Shown one piece after another: positions 1-7,785 of a stretch of 37,420 nucleotides of DNA (positions are counted from its first letter, which is position 1; every line of letters starts with the position of its first letter). The translations under genes were made by a program, and so were the position numbers. This DNA is from an uncultured Sutterella sp. GTDB lineage: Bacteria > Pseudomonadota > Gammaproteobacteria > Burkholderiales > Burkholderiaceae_F. The stretch spans positions 1 through 37,420 of the forward strand of contig CALEAW010000098.1 of NCBI GenBank assembly GCA_937943605.1, read 5' to 3'. Under the pieces are notes generated by a model that was given only the letters and a program-made list of their open reading frames with translations, was not told where the DNA came from and made no database searches.

Positions 1-117
1 TTTGCTTTTATTTCTCTGTTATTTGATCTATCTCATGCTGATGTAGATCTAGTGATCCGGGAGTTTCGGCGCTACGATGAGTGCGTCCCGTTACTTTTAT
101 CGTGGCAATAAATGAGC

Positions 118-1152
118 CTAAAGGGTGTTTAGTGCCCAACGCGGATTGACACCAAATGAGCGTTTAGCCTTGAGTGCTTCAAGCTCTTCTGGAGTCATAC
201 TTTCAAGGCGAGCCAAGCCTGCCGCAGCAATCATGGCGCCGTTATCGGTACAAAGGCGCATCGGTGGATAAAAGATCTGACCGCGACGACGACGCACTTC
301 GCCTGTGAGTCGGTTACGAAGCTGTCGATTGGCTGAGACACCACCTGCGACCACGACATTCTTGAGCCCCGTTTGCTTCATCGCACGAACGAGCTTGGCG
401 GCAAGCACATCAACCAAGGCGTCGACAAAGCCTCGAGCAAGATTACGACGGAAGGTTTCGTCTTGAGGATCTTCAGCAGCATGGACTGCTGTTAAGACTG
501 AGGTCTTAAGCCCCGAGAAGCTCATGTCTAAATTCGGAGCATGAATCATGGGGCGCGCTAATTCAATGGCGCCAGATTCGCCTTCTTCAGCGAGCTTAGA
601 GACAGCTGGGCCACCAGGGTAGGGAAGACCTAAGAGTTGCGCGGTTTTATCAAAGGCTTCGCCAGCGGCATCATCTAATGTTTGGCCAAGCATTTCATAA
701 GAGCCAAAGCGTTCGACTTTCATGATTTGCGTATGGCCGCCAGACACCAAGAGCGCCAAGAAGGGAAATTCGGGCGCAGGGTCTGAGAGGCGAGCGGCTA
801 ATAAGTGACCTTCCAAGTGATGGACGCCCAAAACTGGAATATCAAGTGCCCAACCGATCGCGTGGGCCACGCCAGCACCTGCCAAGAGGGCGCCAGCAAG
901 ACCAGGCCCTTCGGTAACGGCAATGGCATCAATATCGGCACGCGTTTTGCCTGCTTTGACAAGTACTTCGTCAACAAGGGCAACGGCACGTCGAATGTGG
1001 TCGCGACTGGCGAGCTCAGGCACCACGCCACCATAGGCACGGTGCATGTCGATTTGGGAATAAAGGGCATCTGCGAGGAGGCCATCCTTATCCGAAGAAA
1101 TAAGGGCAGCTCCCGTCTCGTCGCAGGAGGATTCAATACCGAGAACTAGCAT
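118..1152 (-). CDS. tsaD: tRNA N6-threonylcarbamoyltransferase TsaD
   Basis: TsaD transfers the threonylcarbamoyl group from threonylcarbamoyl-AMP to A37 of ANN-decoding tRNAs in the cytoplasm, working with TsaB and TsaE. The protein opens with the family signature MLVLGIESSCDETGAAL and carries the metal-binding HHLEGHL (His112 and His116) and the ASKHA-fold segments LLVSGGHTQ and VAGGVSANRQLR. At 344 aa it has normal length. An open frame extends 24 codons further upstream, but those residues are not family-like, so the ATG directly before LVLGIESS is chosen. It is divergent from rpsU, the usual arrangement in proteobacteria. I am very sure of the identity. Confidence 0.97.
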   Translation of the reverse strand: MLVLGIESSCDETGAALISSDKDGLLADALYSQIDMHRAYGGVVPELASRDHIRRAVALVDEVLVKAGKTRADIDAIAVTEGPGLAGALLAGAGVAHAIGWALDIPVLGVHHLEGHLLAARLSDPAPEFPFLALLVSGGHTQIMKVERFGSYEMLGQTLDDAAGEAFDKTAQLLGLPYPGGPAVSKLAEEGESGAIELARPMIHAPNLDMSFSGLKTSVLTAVHAAEDPQDETFRRNLARGFVDALVDVLAAKLVRAMKQTGLKNVVVAGGVSANRQLRNRLTGEVRRRRGQIFYPPMRLCTDNGAMIAAAGLARLESMTPEELEALKAKRSFGVNPRWALNTL

Positions 1153-1210
1153 AGTGCGGAAAATTCTAGAGCCTTTTTGAGGGCGACGTGTAAAAAAATG
1201 CAGGATCGGT

Positions 1211-1240
1211 TTGAATTCTCCCAAGGTTTTATGTCAAAAT
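1211..1240 (+). promoter_or_regulatory. candidate promoter of rpsU
   Basis: TTGAAT at 1211-1216 and CAAAAT at 1235-1240 are 18 bp apart and each matches four of six sigma-70 consensus positions. The site lies in the tsaD/rpsU divergent gap, about 140 bp before rpsU. The match is only fair, and nothing better was found by eye. Confidence 0.3.
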
Positions 1241-1386
1241 GCCGCACTCGACGTGAAGAAGGTGTCTTTTTAGGTTCATTCGTCACGCGATTTTTCGGCC
1301 TCCGTCTCTTGTCCCGGAACCAGAGATGCAGGAGGTTTTTCATTTGATTTCCGGGTCATCACACTGTTTACTGAGGTTAGGTTCTA

Positions 1387-1599
1387 ATGCCTACTATCCG
1401 CGTTAAAGAAAACGAACCGTTTGAAGTTGCCCTCCGCCGCTTCAAGCGCACCATCGAAAAGTCTGGTCTCCTTACCGAACTCCGCGCTCGCGAGTTCTAC
1501 GAAAAGCCCACCGCTGAACGTAAGCGTAAGAAGGCTGCTGCTGTTAAGCGCCACTACAAGCGTCTTCGCAGCATGATGCTCCCGAAGAAGCTCTACTAA
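1387..1599 (+). CDS. rpsU: 30S ribosomal protein bS21
   Basis: bS21 is a small basic protein of the 30S subunit that lies near the anti-Shine-Dalgarno region of 16S rRNA and assists initiation. The 70-residue product is full length, starts MPTIRVKENEPFEVALRRFKR as the family does, and ends in a strongly basic tail (ERKRKKAAAVKRHYKRLR). A GAGG lies about 10 nt upstream of the ATG. No hairpin terminator separates it from yqeY 111 nt downstream, so the two may be co-transcribed. This is the start of the rpsU-dnaG-rpoD macromolecular-synthesis neighbourhood. Confidence 0.97.
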   Translation: MPTIRVKENEPFEVALRRFKRTIEKSGLLTELRAREFYEKPTAERKRKKAAAVKRHYKRLRSMMLPKKLY

Positions 1600-1710
1600 T
1601 CTAGAGTTTCCGATTCGGCGTCGAGTGCGATGCATTCGATTCCCGTGCTGTCGGTTGGGCGGCGGCACAAAGCATGACAGACAATTAATTTTTCCTCACG
1701 AAGGATGGTG

Positions 1711-2154
1711 ATGATTAAGGACAGAATCCGCGAAGATATGAAGGCTGCCATGCGTGCGCATGACGCGGCGAGTCTGAGCACGATTCGTTTGCTCCTTGCC
1801 GCAATTAAGCAGCGTGAGGTCGACGAACAGATCGAAGCAGACGATGCATTGATTCTCTCGGTGATTGCCAAGATGGTCAAGCAGCGTCAGGATTCGGTTC
1901 AGCAGTATTTGGCGGGTGACCGTCAGGATCTCGCTGAACGTGAAGCCGCTGAAATCAAAGTGCTCGAAGCGTATCTTCCGAAGGGCTTATCCGACGAAGA
2001 AATCGCTGCAGTAGTCGAAGCCGCCATTGCCGAAGTTGGCATGACGGGTATGGCTGCTATGGGCAAGGTGATGGCGATCGTTAAGCCGAAGGTGACGGGC
2101 CGTGCCGATATGGGCAAGGTCAGCGCTCTCGTTAAGGCGAAGCTCACCGCCTAA
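1711..2154 (+). CDS. yqeY: GatB/YqeY-domain protein
   Basis: This belongs to the YqeY family, related to the tail domain of GatB. Its cellular role is poorly defined, but it sits next to rpsU and dnaG in many bacteria. The 147-aa product shows the family pattern MIKDRIREDMKAAMRAHD at the start, the QREVDEQIEADD and YLPKGLSDEEI segments, and a C-terminal GKVMAIVKPKVTGRADMGKV motif. An in-frame ATG six nucleotides earlier (1705) abuts the AAGG at 1701-1704. The ATG at 1711 has the correct six-nucleotide spacing from that AAGG and is preferred. Two consecutive intrinsic terminators follow and would uncouple it from dnaG. Confidence 0.93.
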   Translation: MIKDRIREDMKAAMRAHDAASLSTIRLLLAAIKQREVDEQIEADDALILSVIAKMVKQRQDSVQQYLAGDRQDLAEREAAEIKVLEAYLPKGLSDEEIAAVVEAAIAEVGMTGMAAMGKVMAIVKPKVTGRADMGKVSALVKAKLTA

Positions 2155-2218
2155 TCGTTGATCGAGACTGCATGGCGGGTACGGCTGCTTTAAGTCGTAC
2201 GTTCATAAACGCAGGAAT

Positions 2219-2253
2219 ACCGCTCAGGAGTTCGCTTCTGGGCGGTTTTTCTT
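2219..2253 (+). terminator. intrinsic terminator after yqeY (first of two)
   Basis: A 12-bp stem (2219-2230 with 2235-2246, two G-U pairs) is closed by a TTCG tetraloop and followed by TTTTTCTT. This is a textbook rho-independent terminator. Confidence 0.85.
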
Positions 2254-2291
2254 ATTTATGAGAGACTGATCAATGATCGTCTAGCTGTGTC

Positions 2292-2320
2292 AGCTCATCG
2301 TTTAACGACGATGGGCTTTT
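2292..2320 (+). terminator. second intrinsic terminator upstream of dnaG
   Basis: A ten-base-pair stem (2292-2301 with 2308-2317) contains one T-G pair, has loop TTAACG, and is followed by TTT. It is shorter and has a poorer U-tract than the hairpin 45 nt upstream. Together they form a tandem terminator. Confidence 0.55.
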
Positions 2321-2327
2321 GTATTTG

Positions 2328-2338
2328 TGCGATAAAAT
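2328..2338 (+). promoter_or_regulatory. candidate -10 region upstream of dnaG
   Basis: TGCGATAAAAT contains a -10-like TAAAAT at 2333-2338, just after the tandem terminators and about 70 nt before dnaG. The same 11-mer spans the -10 of the rpsP promoter at 30873-30883. No good -35 is visible at 17-18 bp, so the call is weak. Confidence 0.3.
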
Positions 2339-2409
2339 AAACCATTTAACCTAGCGGTCTTTTGCCAAAGAAACGTTAGGTGTCTCTTTTTTCTTTTGCG
2401 ACATTCATT

Positions 2410-4728
2410 ATGATCCCAGAGGGCTTTATTACAGGACTACTTGATCGCGCCGATATTGTCGACGTGATTAATCGCTATGTCCCACTCAAAAAAGCCGGTC
2501 GCAACTGGATGGCTTGTTGCCCTTTCCATAAAGAAAAAACGCCTTCTTTTTCAGTTAGTCAAACCAAACAATTCTTTAAGTGCTTTGGGTGTGGTGAAGC
2601 TGGTAATGCCATTGGCTTCATCATGAAGTATGAGGGACTTGAGTTCCCTGATGCCGTCAAGAAGTTGGCTAGCCTTTACGCCATGGATGTGCCTGAAGAT
2701 CAGTCACCAGCCAAGCGTGAGGCACGTCAAAAAGCGCGTACCCTGACCGACTATATGGGTGAGGCGGCGAACTTCTATACAGAACAGTTACGTAATACGC
2801 CCTTTGCTGCAGAGTATTTAAAGAATCGACAAATCACGGGGGCGACAGCGCAGACCTTTGGTCTGGGTTATTCACCTGATGATTGGCACTCGCTTCAGCG
2901 TGTGTTTGGAGAGCGCTATAACGACAAAGCGCTTGAAGACTGCGGGCTCATTAACACCAAAAATGGCCGTCGCTATGATGCGTTTCGTGGACGCATCATG
3001 TTTCCGATTCGTAATGCCAAAGGCTTAGTGATTGGGTTTGGTGCTCGTACCATGAAGGGGGACGAGCAACCGAAGTATCTCAATAGCCCTGAAACGCCGA
3101 TTTACCATAAAGGTAGCGAACTCTATGGTTACTTTGAAGGGCGTGATGCGATTCATGCCAAGGGGCGTGCCATTGTCTGTGAAGGCTATATGGACGTTAT
3201 CCAGTTGTCGCAAGCGGGCTTTAGAGAGGCCGTGGCGGCGTTGGGGACATCGATTACGCCCGAACACGTTCGTAAACTTTTCAAATTAACGGACGCGGTG
3301 TTCTTTTCGTTTGATGGGGATGCCGCAGGTCGTAAGGCGGCACGTCGTGCCCTTGAGGCAACGTTGCCGGTGATTAGTGACGTTCAAAAGGCGGGTTTTA
3401 TTCTCTTGCCGCCAGAGCACGACCCTGATAGCTTGATCAAAGCCGAAGGCCCTGAAGGGTTCGAGCGTCAAATCGACAAGGCGTATGGTCTCACGGACTT
3501 TATGAAGCATTTGCTCCTTGAAGGCAAAGAGCTGATGTATGCCGAAGAGCGTGCCAAGGTGGTGGCTGAAGCCAAGCCTTGGGTGCTTTCGATGCAACAC
3601 GCACCGATTTTGCGTTCCGTCTTAATCCGTGAGTTGGCCGGTATTGCGCGCCTACAAGTCGAAGATATCGAAAAGCAATTTGGTTTGGTACCTGCTCGTG
3701 CACCGGTATCGACCTTTGGAGGTGATAAGCCTTGGCGTCGTGGTAATGATCGTTATGGTCGCAATGCGCGTTGGCAGCGTCCGGCGTCGGAACCACGATT
3801 GCGTGTCAAAGATATTCGTGAACGCATTTTGCAGTGCTTCTTGTCGTACCCGTCATTGGTCACGGAATATAGTCACGCCATCGAAGAAGAATTTTTGACG
3901 AGTCCGCATCCAGCTGCAGAGCGTATTGTTGAAGTGTGGCGTGCCGCGGCCGCTGAAGAGGATGGCGGGCATTTAAATCCAGCGAGCCTTTTGATGCGCT
4001 TGGCTGAGAGTGAGCATATTGCTTATTACGAGACGTTGCTCACCGAAGAGTTGACGACAGGTACGCCAGAAGAAGGCGCACGCATGGAAGTGCGAAAGGC
4101 GTTTATCGAATTAGAGCTCGAACGCACGAAGGCACGTATTGAGCAAATGGCGCACGATGCGGCACGTGACATGGACGCGATGCGTAAGCTCAATGACCGT
4201 CGTGCCGAACTTCAAAAGCTCGCTGATGAAGCCAAGATTGATGAGCGAGGCTATCGCTTACGTCAAGAAACGCAGGCGCGTTTTGATGCGCAACAAGCGG
4301 CTTCGATGCGAGATGAGCCCGACAATGTGACCTTGTCGAACAATCCCATCGTCGCAAAGTTGCAACTCTTTTTGCGTGGTAAGTCTGAGTCGACAGATGG
4401 GGCAACGGTTGCAACAGCTCCGCAAGACCGTATGGCGCATGTGCGTGAAGCCTTGTCGGCACGTGAAGGTGCGCGCGCGGCTGCTATGGCGACATCTGTG
4501 GCAGTTGAGGCGCTAGAACCTCAAATACCTGTGCCAATGCCTGAAGCGATCGGTACGTCTGAAGGGGCTTGGGAGGGTACGGCTGATTTATCCTCTGATG
4601 CAATGCCGCCAAGTATGGAAGAATATGATTATTCAGGGCTCCCCGACGAGGTGCCTCCAGATGACGAAGCGCCTTATGTCTATGAGGATATGTCAGACTC
4701 AGATGCGGATCTCAATACAGGTCTCTGA
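2410..4728 (+). CDS. dnaG: DNA primase DnaG
   Basis: DnaG synthesises the RNA primers for replication and is recruited by the replicative helicase DnaB. The zinc domain shows CCPFH (Cys37, His40) and CFGC (Cys58, Cys61). The catalytic TOPRIM domain has CEGYMDV near residue 257 and FSFDGDAAGRKAARRAL near 300. The 772-aa product is much longer than the roughly 580-aa E. coli protein. Part of the excess is a Gly/Arg-rich linker near residue 440, and part is a poorly conserved acidic tail from about residue 650 to the end. A GTG at 2380 would add ten residues, but family N-termini begin at MIPEGFI, so 2410 is chosen even though no clear Shine-Dalgarno is seen. The importer genes start 25 nt after its stop with no terminator. 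Confidence 0.96.
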   Translation: MIPEGFITGLLDRADIVDVINRYVPLKKAGRNWMACCPFHKEKTPSFSVSQTKQFFKCFGCGEAGNAIGFIMKYEGLEFPDAVKKLASLYAMDVPEDQSPAKREARQKARTLTDYMGEAANFYTEQLRNTPFAAEYLKNRQITGATAQTFGLGYSPDDWHSLQRVFGERYNDKALEDCGLINTKNGRRYDAFRGRIMFPIRNAKGLVIGFGARTMKGDEQPKYLNSPETPIYHKGSELYGYFEGRDAIHAKGRAIVCEGYMDVIQLSQAGFREAVAALGTSITPEHVRKLFKLTDAVFFSFDGDAAGRKAARRALEATLPVISDVQKAGFILLPPEHDPDSLIKAEGPEGFERQIDKAYGLTDFMKHLLLEGKELMYAEERAKVVAEAKPWVLSMQHAPILRSVLIRELAGIARLQVEDIEKQFGLVPARAPVSTFGGDKPWRRGNDRYGRNARWQRPASEPRLRVKDIRERILQCFLSYPSLVTEYSHAIEEEFLTSPHPAAERIVEVWRAAAAEEDGGHLNPASLLMRLAESEHIAYYETLLTEELTTGTPEEGARMEVRKAFIELELERTKARIEQMAHDAARDMDAMRKLNDRRAELQKLADEAKIDERGYRLRQETQARFDAQQAASMRDEPDNVTLSNNPIVAKLQLFLRGKSESTDGATVATAPQDRMAHVREALSAREGARAAAMATSVAVEALEPQIPVPMPEAIGTSEGAWEGTADLSSDAMPPSMEEYDYSGLPDEVPPDDEAPYVYEDMSDSDADLNTGL

Positions 4729-4753
4729 GGATACGAAAGAAGGAGAACGACAG

Positions 4754-5701
4754 ATGAATCAAAAGATGCTTGCCGCAACCATGGTGTTAGGCCTCATGAT
4801 GGCTAGCACCCACGCTGAAACTTTACGTATTGGTGTGTTGCCTGCGGCTGATTCGATTGTGCTTCACGTCGCGGCTGATGAGTCGCTCTTTAAAGCCAAG
4901 GGCTTAGACGTGGAAGTCGTTCCATTTAAGTCGGCGCTTGAGTTAGGTGCCGCCATGCGTGCGGGGCGTTTGGATGGTCACTTTGGTGACTTGATGAATG
5001 TTTTTACTCAAAACGAACGCGGTGTACCGCAAGCAGTCATTCTCACAACAACACATACGCATCAAGACCAACGTGCGTTTGGTTTGGTGGTCTCACCCAA
5101 GGCGGCTGAAGAGATTAAGTCTTTGGCTGATCTAAAGGGAACCGAAACGGCGATGAGTTCGGCGACGATTATCGACTATTTGCTCGATCGTATGACGACC
5201 GTCGAAAAGCTCCCCGAGGGGGCGCTCAAAAACTTAGAAGTTAAACAAATCCCCATTCGTTTGCAGATGCTTCAAACTGGTAAGGTGGCAACGGCCATGT
5301 TGCCGGAACCCTTGGTGTCAGTGGTTGAAGCTCGCGGCGGTCGTGTGATTTGGGATGACCGCGCGATCAACGAAGCATTGGCTGTTGTGGCTTTACGTCA
5401 AGAAAAGTTAAAGCCTGAGACGGTGACGGGGTTCCGTGAAGCAGTGGCCGAAGCGGCCAAGTTGATTGAGTCTGAACCCGATCGTTTCCGCGCCGTGATG
5501 GTGAAAAAGGGGCTCTTACCCGCACCTGTGGCCAAGGATTACAAGATGGTTCGCTTTTCGATGTTTGGCACGAAAGACGGTTTGCCGCCTTTGCCAACCG
5601 CTTCGGACGTGACGCGTGTTGGCGAGTGGATGGTTAAAAAAGGCATGATCAAAGCGGTGCCAGCTTACGAAAACGTGGTGGTCACGACCGTAGGCCAATA
5701 A
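4754..5701 (+). CDS. ABC transporter substrate-binding protein, NMT1/SsuA-like
   Basis: This is the periplasmic binding protein of an importer of the nitrate/sulfonate/taurine/thiamine-precursor class. The substrate cannot be named from sequence. The first 22 or so residues (MNQKMLAATMVLGLMMASTHA) form a Sec signal peptide cut before ETLRIGVLP. The mature part has the family pattern of an early AADESLFKAKGLDVEVVPF segment and an AMRAGRLDGHFGD segment. Length (315 aa) is normal. The start is fixed by AAGGAGA at 4739-4745; an open frame begins much earlier inside dnaG but is not coding-like. The gene forms a tight three-gene unit with the following ATPase and permease and probably shares transcription with dnaG. 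Confidence 0.85.
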   Translation: MNQKMLAATMVLGLMMASTHAETLRIGVLPAADSIVLHVAADESLFKAKGLDVEVVPFKSALELGAAMRAGRLDGHFGDLMNVFTQNERGVPQAVILTTTHTHQDQRAFGLVVSPKAAEEIKSLADLKGTETAMSSATIIDYLLDRMTTVEKLPEGALKNLEVKQIPIRLQMLQTGKVATAMLPEPLVSVVEARGGRVIWDDRAINEALAVVALRQEKLKPETVTGFREAVAEAAKLIESEPDRFRAVMVKKGLLPAPVAKDYKMVRFSMFGTKDGLPPLPTASDVTRVGEWMVKKGMIKAVPAYENVVVTTVGQ

Positions 5702-5714
5702 AGGTTCAAGCCTC

Positions 5715-6557
5715 GTGAAAGTCCCTTCATTCACTTCAACCTTGTCGCAACCCACGCGTTTTTCGTCACACGAAGACGCGCTTGGGGTTTCGTGCGCGCA
5801 TGTGACACTGGGCTACGACCGTACGCCTGTGATTAAAGACTTGAGCTTTGCGTTGCCGCCCGGTGGTTCACTCGCCATTGTGGGTGAGTCTGGGTGTGGT
5901 AAGTCAACCCTTCTGACTGCTTTAGCAGGATTACGCTCTTTGCAAGCGGGCACAATTGAATGGCAAGGGACGCAAGGCGAAGCCAAAACGATCAAGTCGA
6001 TTCGATCGAGCTTCGTGTGGCAACACTTAGGCCTATTTCCGTGGAAGCGCGTGCGCGAAAATCTAGCCCTACCTCTCAAAATTGGGGCAGGCGTCGGCTT
6101 AGGGGATGTTGAAGCACTCACGGCTGAAATGTTGAGTGAATTAAAACTCACGGGGCTAGAAGAGCGATTCCCATCAGAACTCTCAGGGGGACAACGTCAG
6201 CGTCTCGCTTTGGGGCGCGCTTTGATTGTTCGCCCACAAGTACTTTTTATGGACGAACCTTTTTCGGCTCTAGACGCCTTGCTTCGTGCACGTATGCAAG
6301 CGTGCCTGGCGCGCTTACGCCGACGTCATCCGTGTAGCGTCATTTTGGTGACGCACGATATCAGTGAAGCAGTGGCTTTAGGTTCGCATGTTTTGATGTT
6401 GGCGCCCCATGGTCGTCAAGCGCCTGAGTTTTTTGCTAATCCTGCTTATGTGCCTGAGTTAGGGTGTGGCGATCGTGATCATCCAGCCTTTTACGATACG
6501 GTACATCGCATTCATGCTGGCTTGGCTGCTGCTGCGGCGAAGGAGGACGACGAATGA
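5715..6557 (+). CDS. ABC transporter ATP-binding protein, SsuB/TauB-like
   Basis: This is the cytoplasmic ATPase that powers the adjacent importer. All motifs are present: Walker A GESGCGKSTL near residue 57, a Q-loop in WQHLGLFPW, signature LSGGQRQRLALGRAL near 156, Walker B VLFMDEPFSALD near 177, and the switch histidine in LVTHD. The FPW after the Q-loop is typical of the nitrate/sulfonate subfamily. The start is GTG with an AAGG about ten nucleotides upstream. The 280-aa product has a somewhat long N-terminus of about 30 residues before the first strand. The stop overlaps the permease start as ATGA, which points to translational coupling. Confidence 0.92.
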   Translation: MKVPSFTSTLSQPTRFSSHEDALGVSCAHVTLGYDRTPVIKDLSFALPPGGSLAIVGESGCGKSTLLTALAGLRSLQAGTIEWQGTQGEAKTIKSIRSSFVWQHLGLFPWKRVRENLALPLKIGAGVGLGDVEALTAEMLSELKLTGLEERFPSELSGGQRQRLALGRALIVRPQVLFMDEPFSALDALLRARMQACLARLRRRHPCSVILVTHDISEAVALGSHVLMLAPHGRQAPEFFANPAYVPELGCGDRDHPAFYDTVHRIHAGLAAAAAKEDDE

Positions 6558-7300
6558 TCGTACTTCGTTATATCCTCGGCTTTGCTTTTTTGGGGGCGCT
6601 TTGGCATATGGGTGCCGTGGCGCTCGGACCAGATCTTTTACCCGATCCGATCGCAACCTTAACGCTTTTTGCCTCATCCTTGATGACGGCCGAATTTTGG
6701 TCGCATATTCTCATTAGCTTATGGCGTTTGGTTGTGGGTTTGGTAGCGGCTGTCTCTGTGGCATTCCCTTTGGGGCTTTTGCTTGGTCACTGGCGTGCGG
6801 CAGATCTCGTAGGGAGCCCGCTGCTTTTTATTACCTATCCGCTCCCTAAAATCGTTTTATTACCCGTCTTCTTTACATTGGTTGGTTTGGGTGACGCGTC
6901 ACGCGTATTGTTGATTGCGCTCACAACGGGTTATCAGATCTTGGTCATCATTCGTGAGGGGGCGTTGAGTATCGACCCCGCGTATACCAAAGCCTTTCGC
7001 TCGATGGGTGGCACAACCCGAGAAGCCATCCGTCATATTTATATTCCAGCTGCGCTTCCCGCGCTTTTCACATCCCTCAAGGTGGCTAGCGGAACGGCGG
7101 TCGCCGTGCTCTTTTTGGCTGAAAGCTTTGCAACAACCACAGGCTTAGGTTTTCTTATTATGGATGCTTGGGGTATGGGCGACGTGTTGGCGATGTTTAA
7201 TGCCATTCTTGGGATGAGCATTTTAGGGCTCGTGCTTTATGGCGCCATTGGTTTACTCGAACGCTGGATGTGTCCGTGGGTTTTTGCGCAAAAAGCGTGA
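6554..7300 (+). CDS. ABC transporter permease, SsuC-like
   Basis: This is the inner-membrane permease of the same importer. The 248-aa product is a six-helix BPD-transp-1 protein. It carries the EAA loop that docks on the ATPase (EGALSIDPAYTKAFRSMGG, then IYIPAALPALFTSLK). A strong AAGGAGG at 6541-6547 lies in the end of the ATPase gene, and the ATG overlaps the ATPase stop by ATGA. Binding protein, ATPase and permease make a complete system, presumably with permease and ATPase homodimers. A small TTAACCT/AGGTTAA hairpin (7303-7319) follows but has no U-tract, so termination before rpoD is uncertain. Confidence 0.92.
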   Translation: MIVLRYILGFAFLGALWHMGAVALGPDLLPDPIATLTLFASSLMTAEFWSHILISLWRLVVGLVAAVSVAFPLGLLLGHWRAADLVGSPLLFITYPLPKIVLLPVFFTLVGLGDASRVLLIALTTGYQILVIIREGALSIDPAYTKAFRSMGGTTREAIRHIYIPAALPALFTSLKVASGTAVAVLFLAESFATTTGLGFLIMDAWGMGDVLAMFNAILGMSILGLVLYGAIGLLERWMCPWVFAQKA

Positions 7301-7785
7301 TTTTAACCTCTTAGGTTAATATTAGGGAAAATACTAGTATTGTGCTTATTTTTGGCTAACTGTTGATTTAAAGCAGACTTTTTATCCCTAAATTGTGTTT
7401 GTAAAGCAAGGGATTGCGCTAACCAACTAACCACTTTTTGTGCCGTATGTGGCAAAATGATTAAGTCATTGTCTCTGTCTTTGTCAAGTGCGAAAGCCAA
7501 CTTTTTTGCAAAGATTGCGAAAAAAGATGATAGAGATACGTCGGACGGCTTCGTTGCGATTCTTTTGCTGTGTGCTTTTAAGGGTTTTTCGCGAGAGGAC
7601 AGAGCAAAAGATGCAAAAGGGACTCAGAGGCTGGTCTCTAATGCAGCGGCGGCTGAGGAGTGATCTCCTCATGTTTCACGCGGGTGGCACGGCAGCGCTG
7701 TGCGAACGCAGAGGGGCGGTGTGTCGGTATTGTTTCTTTGTTAGACCGACGATAATGAACTGCCTTCTCATGATAGAGGATAGGT
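7301..7785 (+). other. intergenic leader region of the first rpoD
   Basis: This 485-nt gap is AT-rich in its first 250 nt. It holds a hairpin at 7303-7319, the palindrome AATACTAGTA at 7330-7339 (also found before the second rpoD), and a GTCGGT/ACCGAC hairpin at 7723-7750 just before the gene. No promoter with good -35 and -10 boxes at proper spacing was convincing, and the short open frames on both strands show no family resemblance. Confidence 0.5.
7330..7339. repeat. palindrome AATACTAGTA, copy 1
   Basis: This ten-mer is built on the perfect palindrome TACTAGTA. A second copy is at 10327-10336, upstream of the paralogous sigma gene. Both copies are preceded by GGTTAATA (7314-7321 and 10323-10330, overlapping in the second). 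It could be a shared operator or a remnant of duplication. Confidence 0.45.

Noticed and set aside
7303..7500. 65-codon minus-strand frame in the gap before rpoD
   Set aside because: The translation has no recognisable family, no good ribosome site, and the region is AT-rich regulatory-looking DNA.
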